A stretch of 64,000 nucleotides of DNA from Trichoplax adhaerens. Lineage: Eukaryota > Placozoa > Uniplacotomia > Trichoplacea > Trichoplacidae. Each line of letters opens with the position of its first letter. The stretch's first letter is position 1. Location of the stretch: positions 653,922 through 717,921 of the forward strand of contig NW_002060966.1 in NCBI RefSeq assembly GCF_000150275.1, given 5' to 3'. A program made the position numbers and the translations under genes. The notes below the pieces were generated by a model, which worked only from the letters and a program-made list of their open reading frames with translations, was not told where the DNA came from and made no database searches. Shown in pieces: positions 36,391 through 48,350 of the stretch.

Positions 36391-37484
36391 CTATGTTGTA
36401 CCTGGGTGATCGCTTGAATTATCAGACAGTATCCTGACATTTGTCTCCCCATCGTTACCTTTATTACTACTTAATGGTTCCTCTATGAATTTAGCTATCT
36501 TATCAATTTCGTCCTTCAACCACTGAAAGTCTTCTATATCTTGTTCATTGCAACTATTTCCATTATTTCCACTATTTTCGCGATTTATCAATGAATATGG
36601 ACGGCCTGAAAGTAATTTATATATCTTGCGTAGTTTATGATAAGTTGTCTTCATTTCTTCATATGGCTTTTTTTCTTTATATCTACTAAGCCGCTTCTAT
36701 CTAATGCTAGAATGCTATCGCTACTGCGTATATATTTTTCCCATCTAGTCTCACTATAATAGGATCTCACAAAATCGATTTTATGCTTATCGCAGATTTC
36801 TTTCCGAAATTTTAAACTTTCCATGTACTCTTTCTTAGAGGCGTCTAACTTATTAAGACTCTTATATAATTTTGCAATTTCATCTCGAATATCTGCAATC
36901 AACAGGCGGCGATGGTTTGATATTCCATTTAGAATTTCCTTGGATTTTTCTAAATTTTCCTTTACTGTTTCGAATCTGGATTTTTTAAAATTTTCCTTTG
37001 CTGTTTTGAATCTGGATTTTTCTAAGTGTGCTTTTCCGATCCCATAGAAAGCTTTACTCAATTCAACTTTATTTCTATACGTATCTTCTGGGACATTAAC
37101 AACCCTTTTGTAAAAGCACTTTGACCCTCTAAAAGAATTATAATCACTTTCCCTGTCTTTCTTACGCTTGACTTTTCTAGTTCTGAGAGATATTTCACCC
37201 AAAATGTTATTAATTTTTGCCCAAAATTGATAATCTTTGTATTCTTCATAATCTTTATTTTTTTTTATTACTATTTTGAACCAGTATTTAGCTTCTTTTA
37301 ATTGATCTATAGCAAAGTAAGCTTTTCCTAAATATTCCGCTGAATCTATTCTGTGCCAACTATTATCTTTAAAGTTTTTCTTCTTGATTCTATATGACCG
37401 CCAAAAGCAATCTATAGCTCGAAGATAATCACCCTGCATATAAAATAGATTGCCAATGGTATCATTAAGTAAGGCCAACTTGAC
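36391..37484 (-). pseudogene. TPR exon of unit 2, truncated and frameshifted
   Basis: Almost identical to the C-terminal 60 percent of the unit 3 TPR exon (ALLNDTIGNLFYMQGDYL, SAEYLGKAYFAIDQLKEAK, HRRLLIADIRDEIAKLY, VRSYYSETRWEKYIRSSD). Homology stops abruptly near 37484, so roughly the first 240 residues and the start codon are missing. A one-base loss in a T run near 36670 (ATGGC followed by seven T, where unit 3 has TTTTGTTT) shifts the frame before the last 87 codons. A 12-residue unit (KSRFKTAKENFK/KSRFETVKENLE) is tandemly duplicated. The final CCAG|GTACAA donor is intact (last base 36403). It cannot encode the full solenoid; the remaining frame of 275 codons begins at an internal Met. 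Confidence 0.75.
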
Positions 37485-37826
37485 TGTTACCTTATTAAAG
37501 ATTGGTATGTTTTTGTTTAAAGATTATAACTATTTCTGTTAAGTTAGAAGTAATGCTTTACCGATTAGATAGAATTATTAACAATGCGTATCACATCACA
37601 TTGTCGTTGCAGGCATATATAGCTTATTAGATTGTAGTGAATGGGTTCTGTAACCCATAAATATGCAATCTACTAACGTCAATTAAGATATTAGATTTGA
37701 ATAAATCCCTAATGTGGCAAAAATAGTCCGGCATCGCATTTAATTTTTGTGGTATTATTTAACGATAGAACGTCTGGTAGAGAAGAATTTACCTATCTTT
37801 TCTCAAATAGCAATCGAAAGTAATTC
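37485..37826. other. rearrangement junction upstream of the truncated TPR exon
   Basis: Non-homologous to the TPR exons from 37485 on. It marks the breakpoint that removed the 5' part of the unit 2 TPR exon; no gene is recognised. Confidence 0.4.
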
Positions 37827-38310
37827 AAGAATATAACAAGAACTACAGTTTCTTGCAAACTTCACTTTATTACATAAGATTATGTTCGTCTTACTACTAC
37901 CAAGGACTATCGAACTGCAATCAGACTATCTCTGGACTATCTAAATTATCACAGCTATATTCCTGATTTAAATACAATTCGTCACACTATGGTTTTCCTT
38001 CAATCACAATCATATCTTACAAATTAAGTTACAAGATCATATCTAAATTTACTATCGCGCGATCAACTCATATTTTGCACTTCTAATGAAAGTATCACAA
38101 TACAAATCTCACAGTACTCACATACTTAGCGCAACCTATTGTAATCTCAGATCTTTATATAAACATCTCAATATAGCCGCTACAATACGAACTGTAAACG
38201 CCTTCTACAAATAGTCACTAAAGACAATCTTACACTCTAGCGTACAGATCAGCCTATTCTCGTAAATCTTAAATCGTAATCTAAGCTACATTCAGGGCTT
38301 TTTTTACAGA
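37827..38310 (-). mobile_element. family C LTR, near full length
   Basis: Collinear with the reverse complement of 6695-7175 (ATAACAAGAACTACAGTTTC, CAAGGACTATC-AACTG, CTCAGATCTTTATATAAAC, CAATCTTACACTCTAGC). The outer ends have drifted and no target duplication is seen. It borders the rearranged 5' end of the unit 2 TPR exon. Confidence 0.6.
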
Positions 38311-38975
38311 TACTTATTAAGCTATCCTACTAAGATATTTCCTCTAAACTTAGGAATGGTACTTTGAACCTTAACAACCTTGAAAGTGATAGATACAATT
38401 TAGTTTGGCTAGCTGGCAATTACTATTTTAATCTATCTAGTCCTAAACTACTGTAAGGTTATCAACTGTTAAACACTAAAGTTCCAATTCAGGAGACCAT
38501 AATACATTTCTTAAACATAGACATATATAGCACGTAACGTAGAAATAAGGTGCAATTCACGAAGTCTGCTTTCGTGAAATATCTCAGTTGTGCTGCAATT
38601 TGACCAATCTTTCGGATATTAAAACTTACGCTCTTAATATTACAACAAGTTTTAAATTCACTCATATAACTAAATCAATTCAATTCATACAGCACCTATC
38701 TAATACTACAATAGCACAATAAACATAGTTATCTGCAAGATAAAATTTATCCTGTAAGCAATGATATAGTAATCAATTTCAATTCAAAATATTATTGTAA
38801 TGCTATAAAGGACTATAACTGCTGTGCCTGACTAAAACTAAAAGATATCCTTAAATTCAGCATTTTATTTTAGCTATAGCTAATTTCAATCCACAGTCGG
38901 TATATGCTGTATGTACATAAAATATACTTAGATCGCAATCTATCTAAAATTTGATCTTGGATATTTTCCATGTAG

Positions 38976-39308
38976 GAGCAACAACTACATATATAATGGT
39001 TGTAAGCAAATGTATTAAAGAAGTTATTGTTAAACATTATTCAGAGATTGCTAAAGACGTCCCCATAGCAGATATATTATATGATTTACGAGCAACAGCA
39101 ATATTGTCTAATGAAGAAGTCAGCAAATTGAGAGATCACTGTAAATCTGACCAAGATCGCGCCTTTAAATTCCTAAAAGTACTAGAATCAAGAAGCGATA
39201 GGAATTTTTATCAATTTTGTACAATATTACAACACAGCGATATTAAAAATGTGCAAAATCTTGGTAACAAACTGGAAAGAGCAGCTACCGCAGTTGTGCA
39301 GAAACAAA
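38976..39308 (+). CDS. CARD exon on the plus strand
   Basis: A 333-nt phase 1-1 exon lies between CATGTAG and CAAA|GTAAGT. It encodes CIKEVIVKHYSEIAKDV, IADILYDLRATAILSNEEVSKL, RAFKFLKVLESRSDRNFYQF and CTILQHSDIKNVQNLGNKLE. The order of helices and the L-x-x-x-x-LSNEEVSKL and F-L-x-x-L-x-x-RSDRNFYQFC features match the other CARD exons here. Read through, the frame stops shortly after (39325). No TPR or Roc-COR exon lies on this strand, so it is an inverted fragment of a unit; whether it is expressed is unknown. Confidence 0.6.
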
Positions 39309-40567
39309 GTAAGTCCATTGCTTGACAACATAAATATTTTGTCAAGACATTAGAAAATTGCCCTTAAGATTTGATTGAAGATTTATATTGTTAGATTTTT
39401 AAATTTAGATTGAAAAAAAATAGTAATGAGTTTTTAGATAGTTCATCTTGGCGTCTAAAAATAATGAATGGCCCTGAATATTCTTTTGTTATCACTGAAT
39501 GATAACTTATAAAATTCAGTACAATTTTGTCTTTCTTAGGCTAAGGATAACTTGTAGCGTTTTTATAATGTTACATTGGGTAATATTAGTTACCCAAATA
39601 TTATACTGAATGCAGTGCGCTGAAAATTATACTATACCGTGGCTATCAAAGACTGTACGTCTTCGTTATTATTAGTCAAGCAAAATAGAATTTATTGCAC
39701 ATATCTAGAAATTTTTATTACAATTTATTGGTATCAAAATAACAGTATAGAATACATCCACAAGCATTATAATCAGTCTTAATCACTTACTGTTTAATTA
39801 AAAATAATTGATCATTACGTCGAACATTTTTTAAAGAAGTTTATACAATTGAATCGATCATTCAGTAAGCTTTTTATTCCTTATTTACGAAATGTAATCT
39901 TAGTTAGTGATGGGAACTGTCATGTGACTTTCCCTGGCTATCAGCAACGATCTGTACGGCGGATTAATAGTTAGAGCGTTATCATCCATAAGAAGACTTT
40001 AATTAAAATATCTAGAAACATTTATAGTAGCAGTATGATATGATTTAATAAAATTTATCGGCGTCAGTTATGCAGCAAAGCATATCAATATTATAATTTC
40101 AAATAATTTTTGCTTGCGCTACAATGCTGCAGCACGGTGTATTAACAGACAATGGTTTCACTTTCGTTTAGAATATAAAATAGTATAAGTTGATCATTGT
40201 AGATGGAGACATAAATACCATAGCCCCTCGTTAAATTGATAACATATGTATGAGGTCAAGACAGAAAGAAATTAAAAGTTGATGTCACATCATTTGAGAA
40301 ATTTAATGGTAAATAGCAGATGATAGATTAAATTTGGATTAGATCTCATAACCTTAGTGTGAAATAGTAATCATTGCACACGATATTGGATTTATAAATG
40401 TTTTATAATAAGTAGTTCATAAATATTACATAACTTAGACTGAGCCATTAAATCAAAGGATAAATTTATCTTTCTCCTAAATTGAAATTTTTTCTTCAGT
40501 GGCTTTTAGTTCAGGTTACTTTTTTAGTTAGTATTAATTGATATTTACTGTCTTGTTTCGGATATAA
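39309..40567. other. intron-like interval in the plus-strand CARD group
   Basis: Between the plus-strand CARD exon and the next linkers. AT-rich; no exon recognised. Confidence 0.4.
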
Positions 40568-40703
40568 ATGAGAATGAAAGCTTTCAAAAATCAGAAAATA
40601 GCACTGAAAATAAGGTAATTTCATTTCATCCAGGCAATGAGAAAATTAGTGAAGAACAACTTTTACAACAAAGCAAGATCGGGAACAAGCGAAAAAAGAC
40701 CTA
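40568..40703 (+). pseudogene. decayed DEHE-type linker exon, plus strand
   Basis: Similar to 29560-29697 (NENESFQKSENSTEN, SKIGNKRKK). The acceptor AG has become AA (ATATAA where the paralogue has ATATAG) and the frame closes with TAG at the expected donor. An internal CATCCAG|GC could act as a substitute acceptor. Confidence 0.45.
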
Positions 40704-40967
40704 GGTAAAAAAATAATGGATCATTTTAGGATAATTCTTAGCAGCTACAACATCGCATTTGCTGATAAGCTATAGTTTATATCGTTGATCTGATCCTTCA
40801 TCAAATTTATTATATCCTATTTACGAAATGTAATCTTAACTCGAACAGATTTAAATAGAATATAATTTATTATTTGCTTCGGAAATTCTTACATTTTTAA
40901 TTTTATTAAATAATTACTGGCATAATGATAACTAATACAAGGCTGTCCAAATGTACTTTTGTTATAG

Positions 40968-41159
40968 GAAGTGAAGACGAAAATGAGTCTGATCAATTTG
41001 ATTCTGCACCTGGTAGTCCTGAAGAGACGAGTAGTAGCGAAAAATTAGAGTCAACATCATCAGTCTTTGCTGATAGAAATAAAAGGAAGCGATATTCCTC
41101 TTATCATTTATCAGAGGCTTTAAGTCCAGCTCACAAGCGATCAAATGACTCTGATAATG
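40968..41159 (+). CDS. EDEN-type linker exon, plus strand
   Basis: A 192-nt phase 1-1 exon (TTATAG acceptor, AATG|GTAAGT donor) encoding GSEDENESDQFDSAPGSPEE, a Ser-rich part, NKRKRYSSYHLSEALSPAHK and RSNDSDN. It is the best-preserved EDEN/KRKR linker in the window and homologous to 5996-6172 and 51105-51254 on the other strand. The expected CARD exon after it was not found; an LTR lies about 340 bp downstream. Confidence 0.55.
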
Positions 41160-41503
41160 GTAAGTGAGTTTGCTAAATACTTTTTTAATGATAGCCCTTA
41201 AAAGTTAGGATATATTTTAGTGTCAAAAATAAATTTAATTTCCATGTTATTTCCATATCTAAATTTATTATATGGAAATAACAAACAATATTTAACGTGC
41301 ACTCTATTAATAGAATAATGGTAGCTCACCGCATTCATTTTTAATTTGGATTAGTATTTTACGTTTATGTCATGGATTATTACTGCAGTTGTAATATAGA
41401 AGCCTTTCTACTGCTGTATGATAAGTGAAGAAATTTACTTTTTCTTTTGTGAGGAAACTAGCTGGTGCTGTCGTTCTCGTACTAAATGTTGCAAATTATG
41501 ATT

Positions 41504-41913
41504 TGTGACTGTCGTAGTCAGCCCACGACAGGGAGACCTGGGCCTTTGAAGTTGTATGAATGCTAGAGCTACAACAGCCAAGTATGCCCCAACGGGCTAA
41601 GCATATACTAGTCTTAGACTTTTAAAATAGTTTTATTGAGTGAAGGTAGTCTTGCCATCCAAGACTACTCTGACCCCACGGTCAACCGACAACTGAACTC
41701 ACGGTCAATCGACAACTGTCCTGCTAGTGAGAGCGCTGGGCTTTATATACCCTAGCTCGGTTGCACTCGGTGCACAGCTTAGGTAAACAACTCTAAAACA
41801 TACAGCTTTTGTATAGCCGACTGTCTATATAGTTTAGTATGGCAGACGGCGTAAACAACACTAATGAGTTATGAACTAATTAAGGGCCAATTAACAACCA
41901 AAGGCTCAGCACA
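41504..41913 (-). mobile_element. LTR-like element (family D, copy 2)
   Basis: Less AT-rich island starting TGTGACTGTCG and ending GGCTCAGCACA. On the minus strand it carries GGTATATAAAGCCC followed by AATAAAAC. It shares GTAAACAACACTAATGA and GGCTCAGCAC with 4452-4865. It contains a 7-bp hairpin at the start (CTGTCGT/ACGACAG) and a direct repeat (CACGGTCAACCGACAACTG and CACGGTCAATCGACAACTG). No target duplication found. Confidence 0.5.
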
Positions 41914-42691
41914 AAGTAACAGAAATTACTATTGTGTGAATATTACTTATCACCTCTGTAAATACATTGCTCTGCACAGTCTACAACAAGTATAACTAGA
42001 CTACTAATAATGTTACAATTATCCCATAGCTAATAAATAAATGTTATTAACAATTAATAAAATCTTAATTACTAATTACTAATTACTAAGGCTAATGCCA
42101 CAATTAATTGACGGAGTCTATACTCCGTCATAGTCAGTGATTTAACCTCTTTGATTATTCAATTGATCTAACGTTTTAATTCCGACTTCCTGTGTCTATA
42201 GGTAGAATATACTTATGAAATGGGCAAGAATTGCGTCAAATTTTGATAACGTTAATAGCAATGCATAAACCTAACATCCTTACAAAGAAATCTAAATTTA
42301 TGAACTAAATTGTATTAAAAGTAGCTGGAATCAAATAATAGCGTAAACCAAAATGATTGATCAAACCTCCATCGCTATATCAGACATTCTTCTTGAGCAG
42401 TCGAAGGACTAAATAGAAATATAAAATACAGGAAATGATTACATAATTTGACTAAAAATAATTTAGATCAAAATAATAAATCTTAACAATTTATTTATTT
42501 TGCAACTGAAGAAGATAGTGTAAATTAAAGATAGAGCTAAACAGTGTCAGAAAAGCCTTTGTACAGATAAGCTTGCCTACACTCTTTGCTATTGCATATC
42601 TGAAATCAGCAATTTATTCAACATTATAAAATATTATTATTCAAAATATTGGCGATAAGTTTATTTGAATTTGTTATTATATAAATGTACA

Positions 42692-43190
42692 TGTGTTACG
42701 GTTCATCATTACCGTAAATAAAAAAAAAGATATTTATTCATATTTTTTCTAATGTAGAGTTGTGATATGTTAAGTTGTTAATGGATTTTCATTAATGAAT
42801 GTGTGATAAAGATTGTCACACTTGATTAGTGAGTTGTTAAGTAACAAGTCTAGTTGATTTGTTAATTGGAGTAAGAGTGGCAAACACTCAATATTAATTT
42901 ACATATATTTATTCTATACTGACTATCATAAATACTTATATGTTATACAAAATCAAGTATATTGTAAATAGAATTATGCCGATAGAAACTGGCACAGGTA
43001 TATAAGAGCGTGCCTTTAATCATAGAAGGAGTTCTTATATTACATTGCCTAGTAGTATATTCTATCGTTCGAATAAAGAGGATTTATGAAGTTATCTGGA
43101 TATTCTTACTGCTAAATAAGGTCTTATACTGAGCTGGTCGAGTTAGTGAAGCTTATTGGCAACGGTATATTACGGTAGAGCGGTTACGCT
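42692..43190 (+). mobile_element. LTR-like segment, ends unresolved
   Basis: GGTATATAAGAGCG (near 43000) is followed by CGAATAAAGAGG about 70 bp later, the promoter/polyadenylation spacing of the LTRs in this window. A 9-bp perfect inverted repeat (TGACGGAGT/ACTCCGTCA) lies at about 42108-42129, upstream of it. No clean ends seen. Confidence 0.3.
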
Positions 43191-43199
43191 AGAAATAAT

Positions 43200-43570
43200 T
43201 AGTTACTTAAGCCACAAATGACGTTAAGACAGCATGTAAAAACACAATAACTGACTGCCCTTATGAAAACACCTAATAAATTACTAACAGTTGCGAAACT
43301 TATGCGTATCCTACTACCATTTCTATACCTTCAGTACTATAGCTACCCCCATCATCATGGTGGTGCATCACACGAACATGCATCACTCTGATCCTTGTAC
43401 TAACGCTTGCTGAAAGCAGCTCACAACGAAGAAATGTTCTATTTATATCTTGATCTAAGATATCTAAATAAGTAATCGGAGTTAACCATAGGAGAGTTCA
43501 TCACAAAGTAAGATGCTGGATAAAGTGCTTTCAATGGTAAAGAGCAAATTGTTAATGGAGCAAGCTACAT
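43200..43570. repeat. copy of the 5' flank of the 20.4 kb TPR gene
   Basis: Diverged similarity to 21.06-21.39 kb (ACTAACAGTTGC-AAACTT, CAGCTCAC-GCGAAGAAAT, AAATAAGTAAT-G-AGTTAAC). It suggests a further duplicated unit once started here. Confidence 0.4.
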
Positions 43571-43599
43571 AGCTAAGAAATTTAATCATATTCTACGAA

Positions 43600-43803
43600 T
43601 CACCTCTTTAGCTGATCATATAACAGATTTTCAGGTGATTTTACTGTCTTCGACATTATTATTACTTCATTCTCTTTTTCGCTTGTTGCCTTTCCTACTT
43701 TATCGTAACTGTTATTCCCTTTCCCTTTTTCCATTGCCCTAATCACGCATAATATCCCTATTATCAATGCTATTTTCTGATTTCTGGGAGATTCCATGTT
43801 CAC
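43600..43803 (-). pseudogene. decayed DEHE-type linker exon
   Basis: Keeps the acceptor (CTCGTAG) and the GEHGISQKSEN start, with remnants of the NSYDKVGKATSEKENE/KRKRE end in shifted frames; the phase-1 frame meets TAG after about 20 codons. Related to 29560-29697. Confidence 0.4.
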
Positions 43804-44749
43804 CTACGAGTACATATCCGATATAATACAGCAAATATTAAATTAATACTGGCTTCTAAACAAACTTAATTAGGAGGCGTTGAAGAAAAGGGTTTTAATT
43901 TAGAAGAAGGATTAATTTATGCTTTAGTTTAATCGCACAGCCATTACAGAATTATATAAGACCCATTTGTGAGAAAATGTGTTCTTTATTGCGTAGCATA
44001 AATCCTATAAGATTAAAATTAATTATTGGTACTTTAGATCAGCGTGTAAGCTGTTACAAAGGACATTAGCTAAGAAAGTGGAAGAAATAAATAATATAGC
44101 TGCAAAAATAGTCAAAATGCGAAGTTTTTATTAAAATTCAACATTAAAAATTTTATGGAGGTATTTAGGGCACAATAAAACTGTTTGCAAATATCTCTAG
44201 GCAAATAACTTTTGCGCCAAGTTTTGTCTAAGTATAGCCACATAAAGATATTACTTATGTCGCTTTTACAAAGCAGCTCCATTATATACCGTGCATTATC
44301 TTTTTTAAATGCTAAAGCTACTTATTAATCCACAAAAAATAACCGAATAAATTTCAATTTACTGAAAAGAAGAATAAAGCTTGGATTAAGGATGAGTTAT
44401 TTCCTCAAGCTTTCTTGTCAAATTACGTTAACAAAATTAACTGGCGTAACCTGTTAAAGCCTAAATCTAAAAGGCAATTTCGACTGGACATTGCAATCAT
44501 GAACAAAATTAATTACTTACTGTATAAGCCCGTATTCTTGAAACTTTAATGAATTCGTTCGAAATTTTGTCATAAAATCTACTTGCTACTGGTTACAAAA
44601 AATAAAATCTTGAAACTTGCCACAATGTATATTCCGTACACTGAATCCCCTCTGATAATATATTTTCAAAAAATAATTATCATAAAATAATTATGCTTTG
44701 GCATAATTTAAACTTTGTAATAAAAATACGTAAAGTAAACAGACTTTTA

Positions 44750-44960
44750 AGTAGGTACTGATTTAAACCCTCTATTACTGAAAGTCAAATATACTCAGGT
44801 AGGTACCTTGCAGATAGAATTCTTGTTATCACAGAAACATCTACAAATTCACACAGCTCAACTTAAGTCAACTCTAAATGTTCCCTTTATATAGGAACCA
44901 TTTACCTTGCAAACAACATTGATATTATTATTCTACCTTAATTTCAAGGTAACACGATAA
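44750..44960 (-). mobile_element. LTR-like repeat (family E, copy 2)
   Basis: Shares blocks with 27.15-27.45 kb, including TTTATATAGGAACC (minus-strand TATA box). Partial copy; no ends resolved. Confidence 0.4.
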
Positions 44961-45097
44961 CATGTCTGTACCGCTAAGCATTATTACGAGGGCTAGTAAA
45001 TTTGACTTCACTATTCTTTAATTTGGGATTGTTTTAAAATAGTGCTTAAGTGCAGCTCCAAATAAGTTTAAGACTAAGATTAAAAGAAAGCATATAA

Positions 45098-46500
45098 TCA
45101 ACTGCAGTGAACTATAACATCTACGTTATCTTCGCCCTGAATTTTTAGGTCGATCTCTGGAGCTAGATTATACAACTTTATAGCATAATCATATCTTTTC
45201 AGTAAGTGATAGATGTTCCCTATGTCATAGTATGTTCTAGAAATATGAAGATTATTAGGATTTAATATGGCTAACCGAGTTCGTAAGTAGTTCTGATCCA
45301 TAGAAAGGGCTTCAAAATACAGGCTCTGTTTTCAGCACACGTATCCAAGTCAGGCATAGAAAAATGACACATCTAGGCTTTCCTCTCCTAGAGCTTACTG
45401 GCGAATTATTAAGGATTTCTAGTATAGAACTGTTGCTTTCTGATTGCATTGTTAAAAAGCATAAATTTCTGCCATATTGTAATAAGATCAGAAAGAATCA
45501 ACAAAATTCACTCCAACTACAAGCAAGCGGATTTTCTGGGATTTCATAAACATAAATAGGGCTGCATCTAAGCGACATTGAGCCTTATAGACAATACCGA
45601 TATTGTCTAAGCAGTATGCAACATCTGTACTACTTTGGCCAAAGTTGATCAGAGGAATTTGAAGCGATTTTTGATACTTAACAAGAGCTTTGTCAAATTG
45701 ACCTTCCATCTAATGCGAGTACGGTAAGCAATGTAATACTAAGATCTTTCTGCATATAAACTATACTCTTTTAGTAATTTCAACCGCATATCTAATGATT
45801 TTGCAAAGATCTTTCTATCTAGTTTGTATCTTCTTGTAATACTAAGATCTTTCTGCATATAAACTATACTCTTTTAGTAATTTCAACCGCATATCTAATG
45901 ATTTTGCAAAGATCTTTCTATCTAGTTTGTATCTTCTTTGATATGCGATTACTAATCCAATATCATCGTGAGACATGGAAACTAATAAGTTAGTTACTTC
46001 TACTAATTTAAACCAAAAATTAAGCAGTTTTCGCAGCATTTGCAAGGAATGATCATATTCCTTATTTCTCCGATACATAATGCCTAAGTTACGGTAAGCT
46101 TCTACCGTATCCAAGTGATACTCGCCTAAAATCTGAATCAGCATAAAATATGCACTATTACTTATAGTAGTAGATTGATACCAAAGACATTTCAAACCGA
46201 ATAATGGAGCTAAATGACCTAAGCATCTAGCCGTTCGTAAGTCATTCTGTAGTTCTTCAGATAAAATTTTAGTTTGCATACAATAATGCATGGCTTCTTG
46301 GTATTTTCCTAGTTGTGGAGAGATTTTCGATATATCGAGATATATATCGCATGCTAGCAGATGATTTGGATTTGTATTTGATGGACAATCTAAATAGCCA
46401 ATTGTTGCTACCACTTAGAGATATGTCGATAACGCGCCTTGAAAATTTCCTAGACAATCTCTAGCCAAGCTAGCGGATCGAAGCTTTTTCATTCAAGTCA
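45098..46500 (-). pseudogene. broken TPR gene of a different subfamily
   Basis: Several frames together spell 42-residue TPR repeats of the kinesin-light-chain/TPR_12 type: LDTVEAYRNLGIMYRRNKEYDHSL, DVAYCLDNIGIVYKAQCRLDAA and HISRTYYDIGNIYHLLKRYDYAI. The coding stretch is split by an in-frame TAA near 46415, a 103-bp tandem duplication (45732-45937) that shifts the frame, and further breaks near 45710 and 45300. This subfamily lacks the SYYSETR signature of the other TPR exons. No intact frame longer than 190 codons remains, so it is a pseudogene fragment. Confidence 0.65.
45732..45937. repeat. 103-bp direct tandem duplication
   Basis: Two copies with a 103-bp period (first starts at 45732, second at 45835) with no difference I could see, so the event is recent. 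As 103 is not a multiple of three, it shifts the frame of the TPR pseudogene. Confidence 0.9.
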
Positions 46501-48067
46501 GATTATTCAAAAAGAAGCAGGATTTTTGCTCGTAGTAATTACCCCTAAGATCAACCGAACTATTCATCTGCATGTTAATTCGTATACATGGTTTACTTAT
46601 TCGTCAGCTATCCCAATTTAGATTTATATATTATTTTCTTCAACAAAATGCTCAGTAACTGAAATGTACACAAGTTTAGTAAATGTAGGGTATCGTAAAT
46701 TTTCTGAATGGGTTACTTATATAGCCTTTAGTGGTGTAGTGATCAAAACTAATTGCTTTTGCACTACGAACATAGCAGTACTATACTTGAATGGCATCAT
46801 CGAATTTTCAATTATGCCTAAAGTAATTGCTCTAGAACTTTAAATTTACTAATGAATTATATAATATAATATAAACACTTACTACAGCAATTAAGTTTTA
46901 AAAGTATCAGTAAACTGGCAGTAACAATCACAGCAGGTGATACGATAATGAATTTCTGTGATGAGAAAATTTGGCAAAATGAGTTAGCATGCACTCTACC
47001 AACTTAAAATCGTACTATATTCCGTGGAATTTCCATGTGTTTCGCTAATTATTGATTAATAAGGCTAAATTAATATGAAGCTTTAATTGCTTAGAAAGAG
47101 ATTTCAGCGCCGTAATAATCAAATAAAGTGCAAAATAAGAAAGTAATTCCATCGTATCGTCTAATGAAAAGCTTATTACCAGCATTATCATTATTCTTTT
47201 CCCCTGCACAAAGGTAACGTCTCTAGTTACATAATGACGCATCCCAATAAAAGTAATGTTTCGTTATAAGAATTCTATGACCAACCTTACTTGCAAAGGG
47301 ATCAAACCACAAATTTTTTAGCTTGTAATGGATTTCAAAAGCCAATATATGATAAATACATAGGCGTAATACCGGTACATAAATGACATACTACACTAAG
47401 GACTAAAAAGTTCAACATCTTACATAGCGTAATGTAGAGTTCGATAAGTCAACGGTGGTAGATTTAATTGCTACGTAGAGAATAACACTAAGATCTTAGT
47501 AGAAGAAAATACTTCATTGTAGACTATAATTGCGTATAATGTGTAGACATGATGAAGCAGCACGTAAACTGCTCGCGAAATAATATGAGAAAATAATAGC
47601 AGTGTGACTATTACAACTAACAAAATCTGTAGTATTATAGCTTAGAGACAGTAGGAGATAAAACACGTACAGAGAACTAAAATTCAGGACTAGACGCAGC
47701 TTTTACTATAAAAGATTACGTAACGATAAATACTTGCAGAAAATAGCAAAGACGGTAAGTGCTATAAATAATAAAATGCAGCAAGCTATATTTGAATATA
47801 TCTGGTAGCTAATAGACTGCAAAGATATCGATATTCAACAATACAGAGCACAAAATGTCTATAAATAAGAGAATACGACAGCTTTAGTACGACCTAAATA
47901 CATAGACATAGAACACCGTAAAGTAGAATGAATTATTACTTTCCAGTTATTTTTAATTTTAGCGTTCACTGTAATACCTATATATTACAGTAGTTTAGCG
48001 CATCAATCATATATTCTCATTGGTCGATGTATTCATAGCATGAGATATTTTTTATATAGACTTTCAA
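46501..48067. other. intergenic, nothing recognised
   Basis: AT-rich. A minus-strand open frame at 47045-47242 has no homologue in the window and is probably chance. Confidence 0.35.
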
Positions 48068-48350
48068 TTAATTTTCATCACCAGCAGTAAACTTTTTTTC
48101 CAATTTTTCTATTATATTTCCAAGTTGGCAACTACTTAAGATTTTGATTAAACGATCCAACTTCGCTTTTTTAGGATATCTACCATACCATTCGTCTAAT
48201 AATTTCATGCAATTTGAGAATCTTCCATCCATGCTGTCAATAATATCTTCAACATCTGCTGAATGAAATTCCTACTTATAAGCAAATTGTTTCAACTTCT
48301 TTCTGGTGATAATTCGGCAATAATCTCAAAGCATTCTCTTCTCTTTTCAT
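48068..48350 (-). pseudogene. decayed death-domain exon
   Basis: The exon starts after a CATTTCAG acceptor (phase 1) with DEKRRECFEIIAELSPER. The second part reads EFHSADVEDIIDS, CMKLLDEWYGRYPKKAKL and DRLIKILSSCQLGNIIEKLE, ending at TAA 48068. The W-x-x-x-x-P-x-x-A-x-x-x-x-L-x-x-x-L-x-x-x-x-L-x-x-I pattern is the death-domain core. Between the halves there is a one-base frameshift and an in-frame TAG, so as written it cannot encode the whole domain. It lies downstream of the unit 3 CARD exon, in the place a CARD-DD protein would need it. A sequencing error at two places so close together is possible but less likely. Confidence 0.55.
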
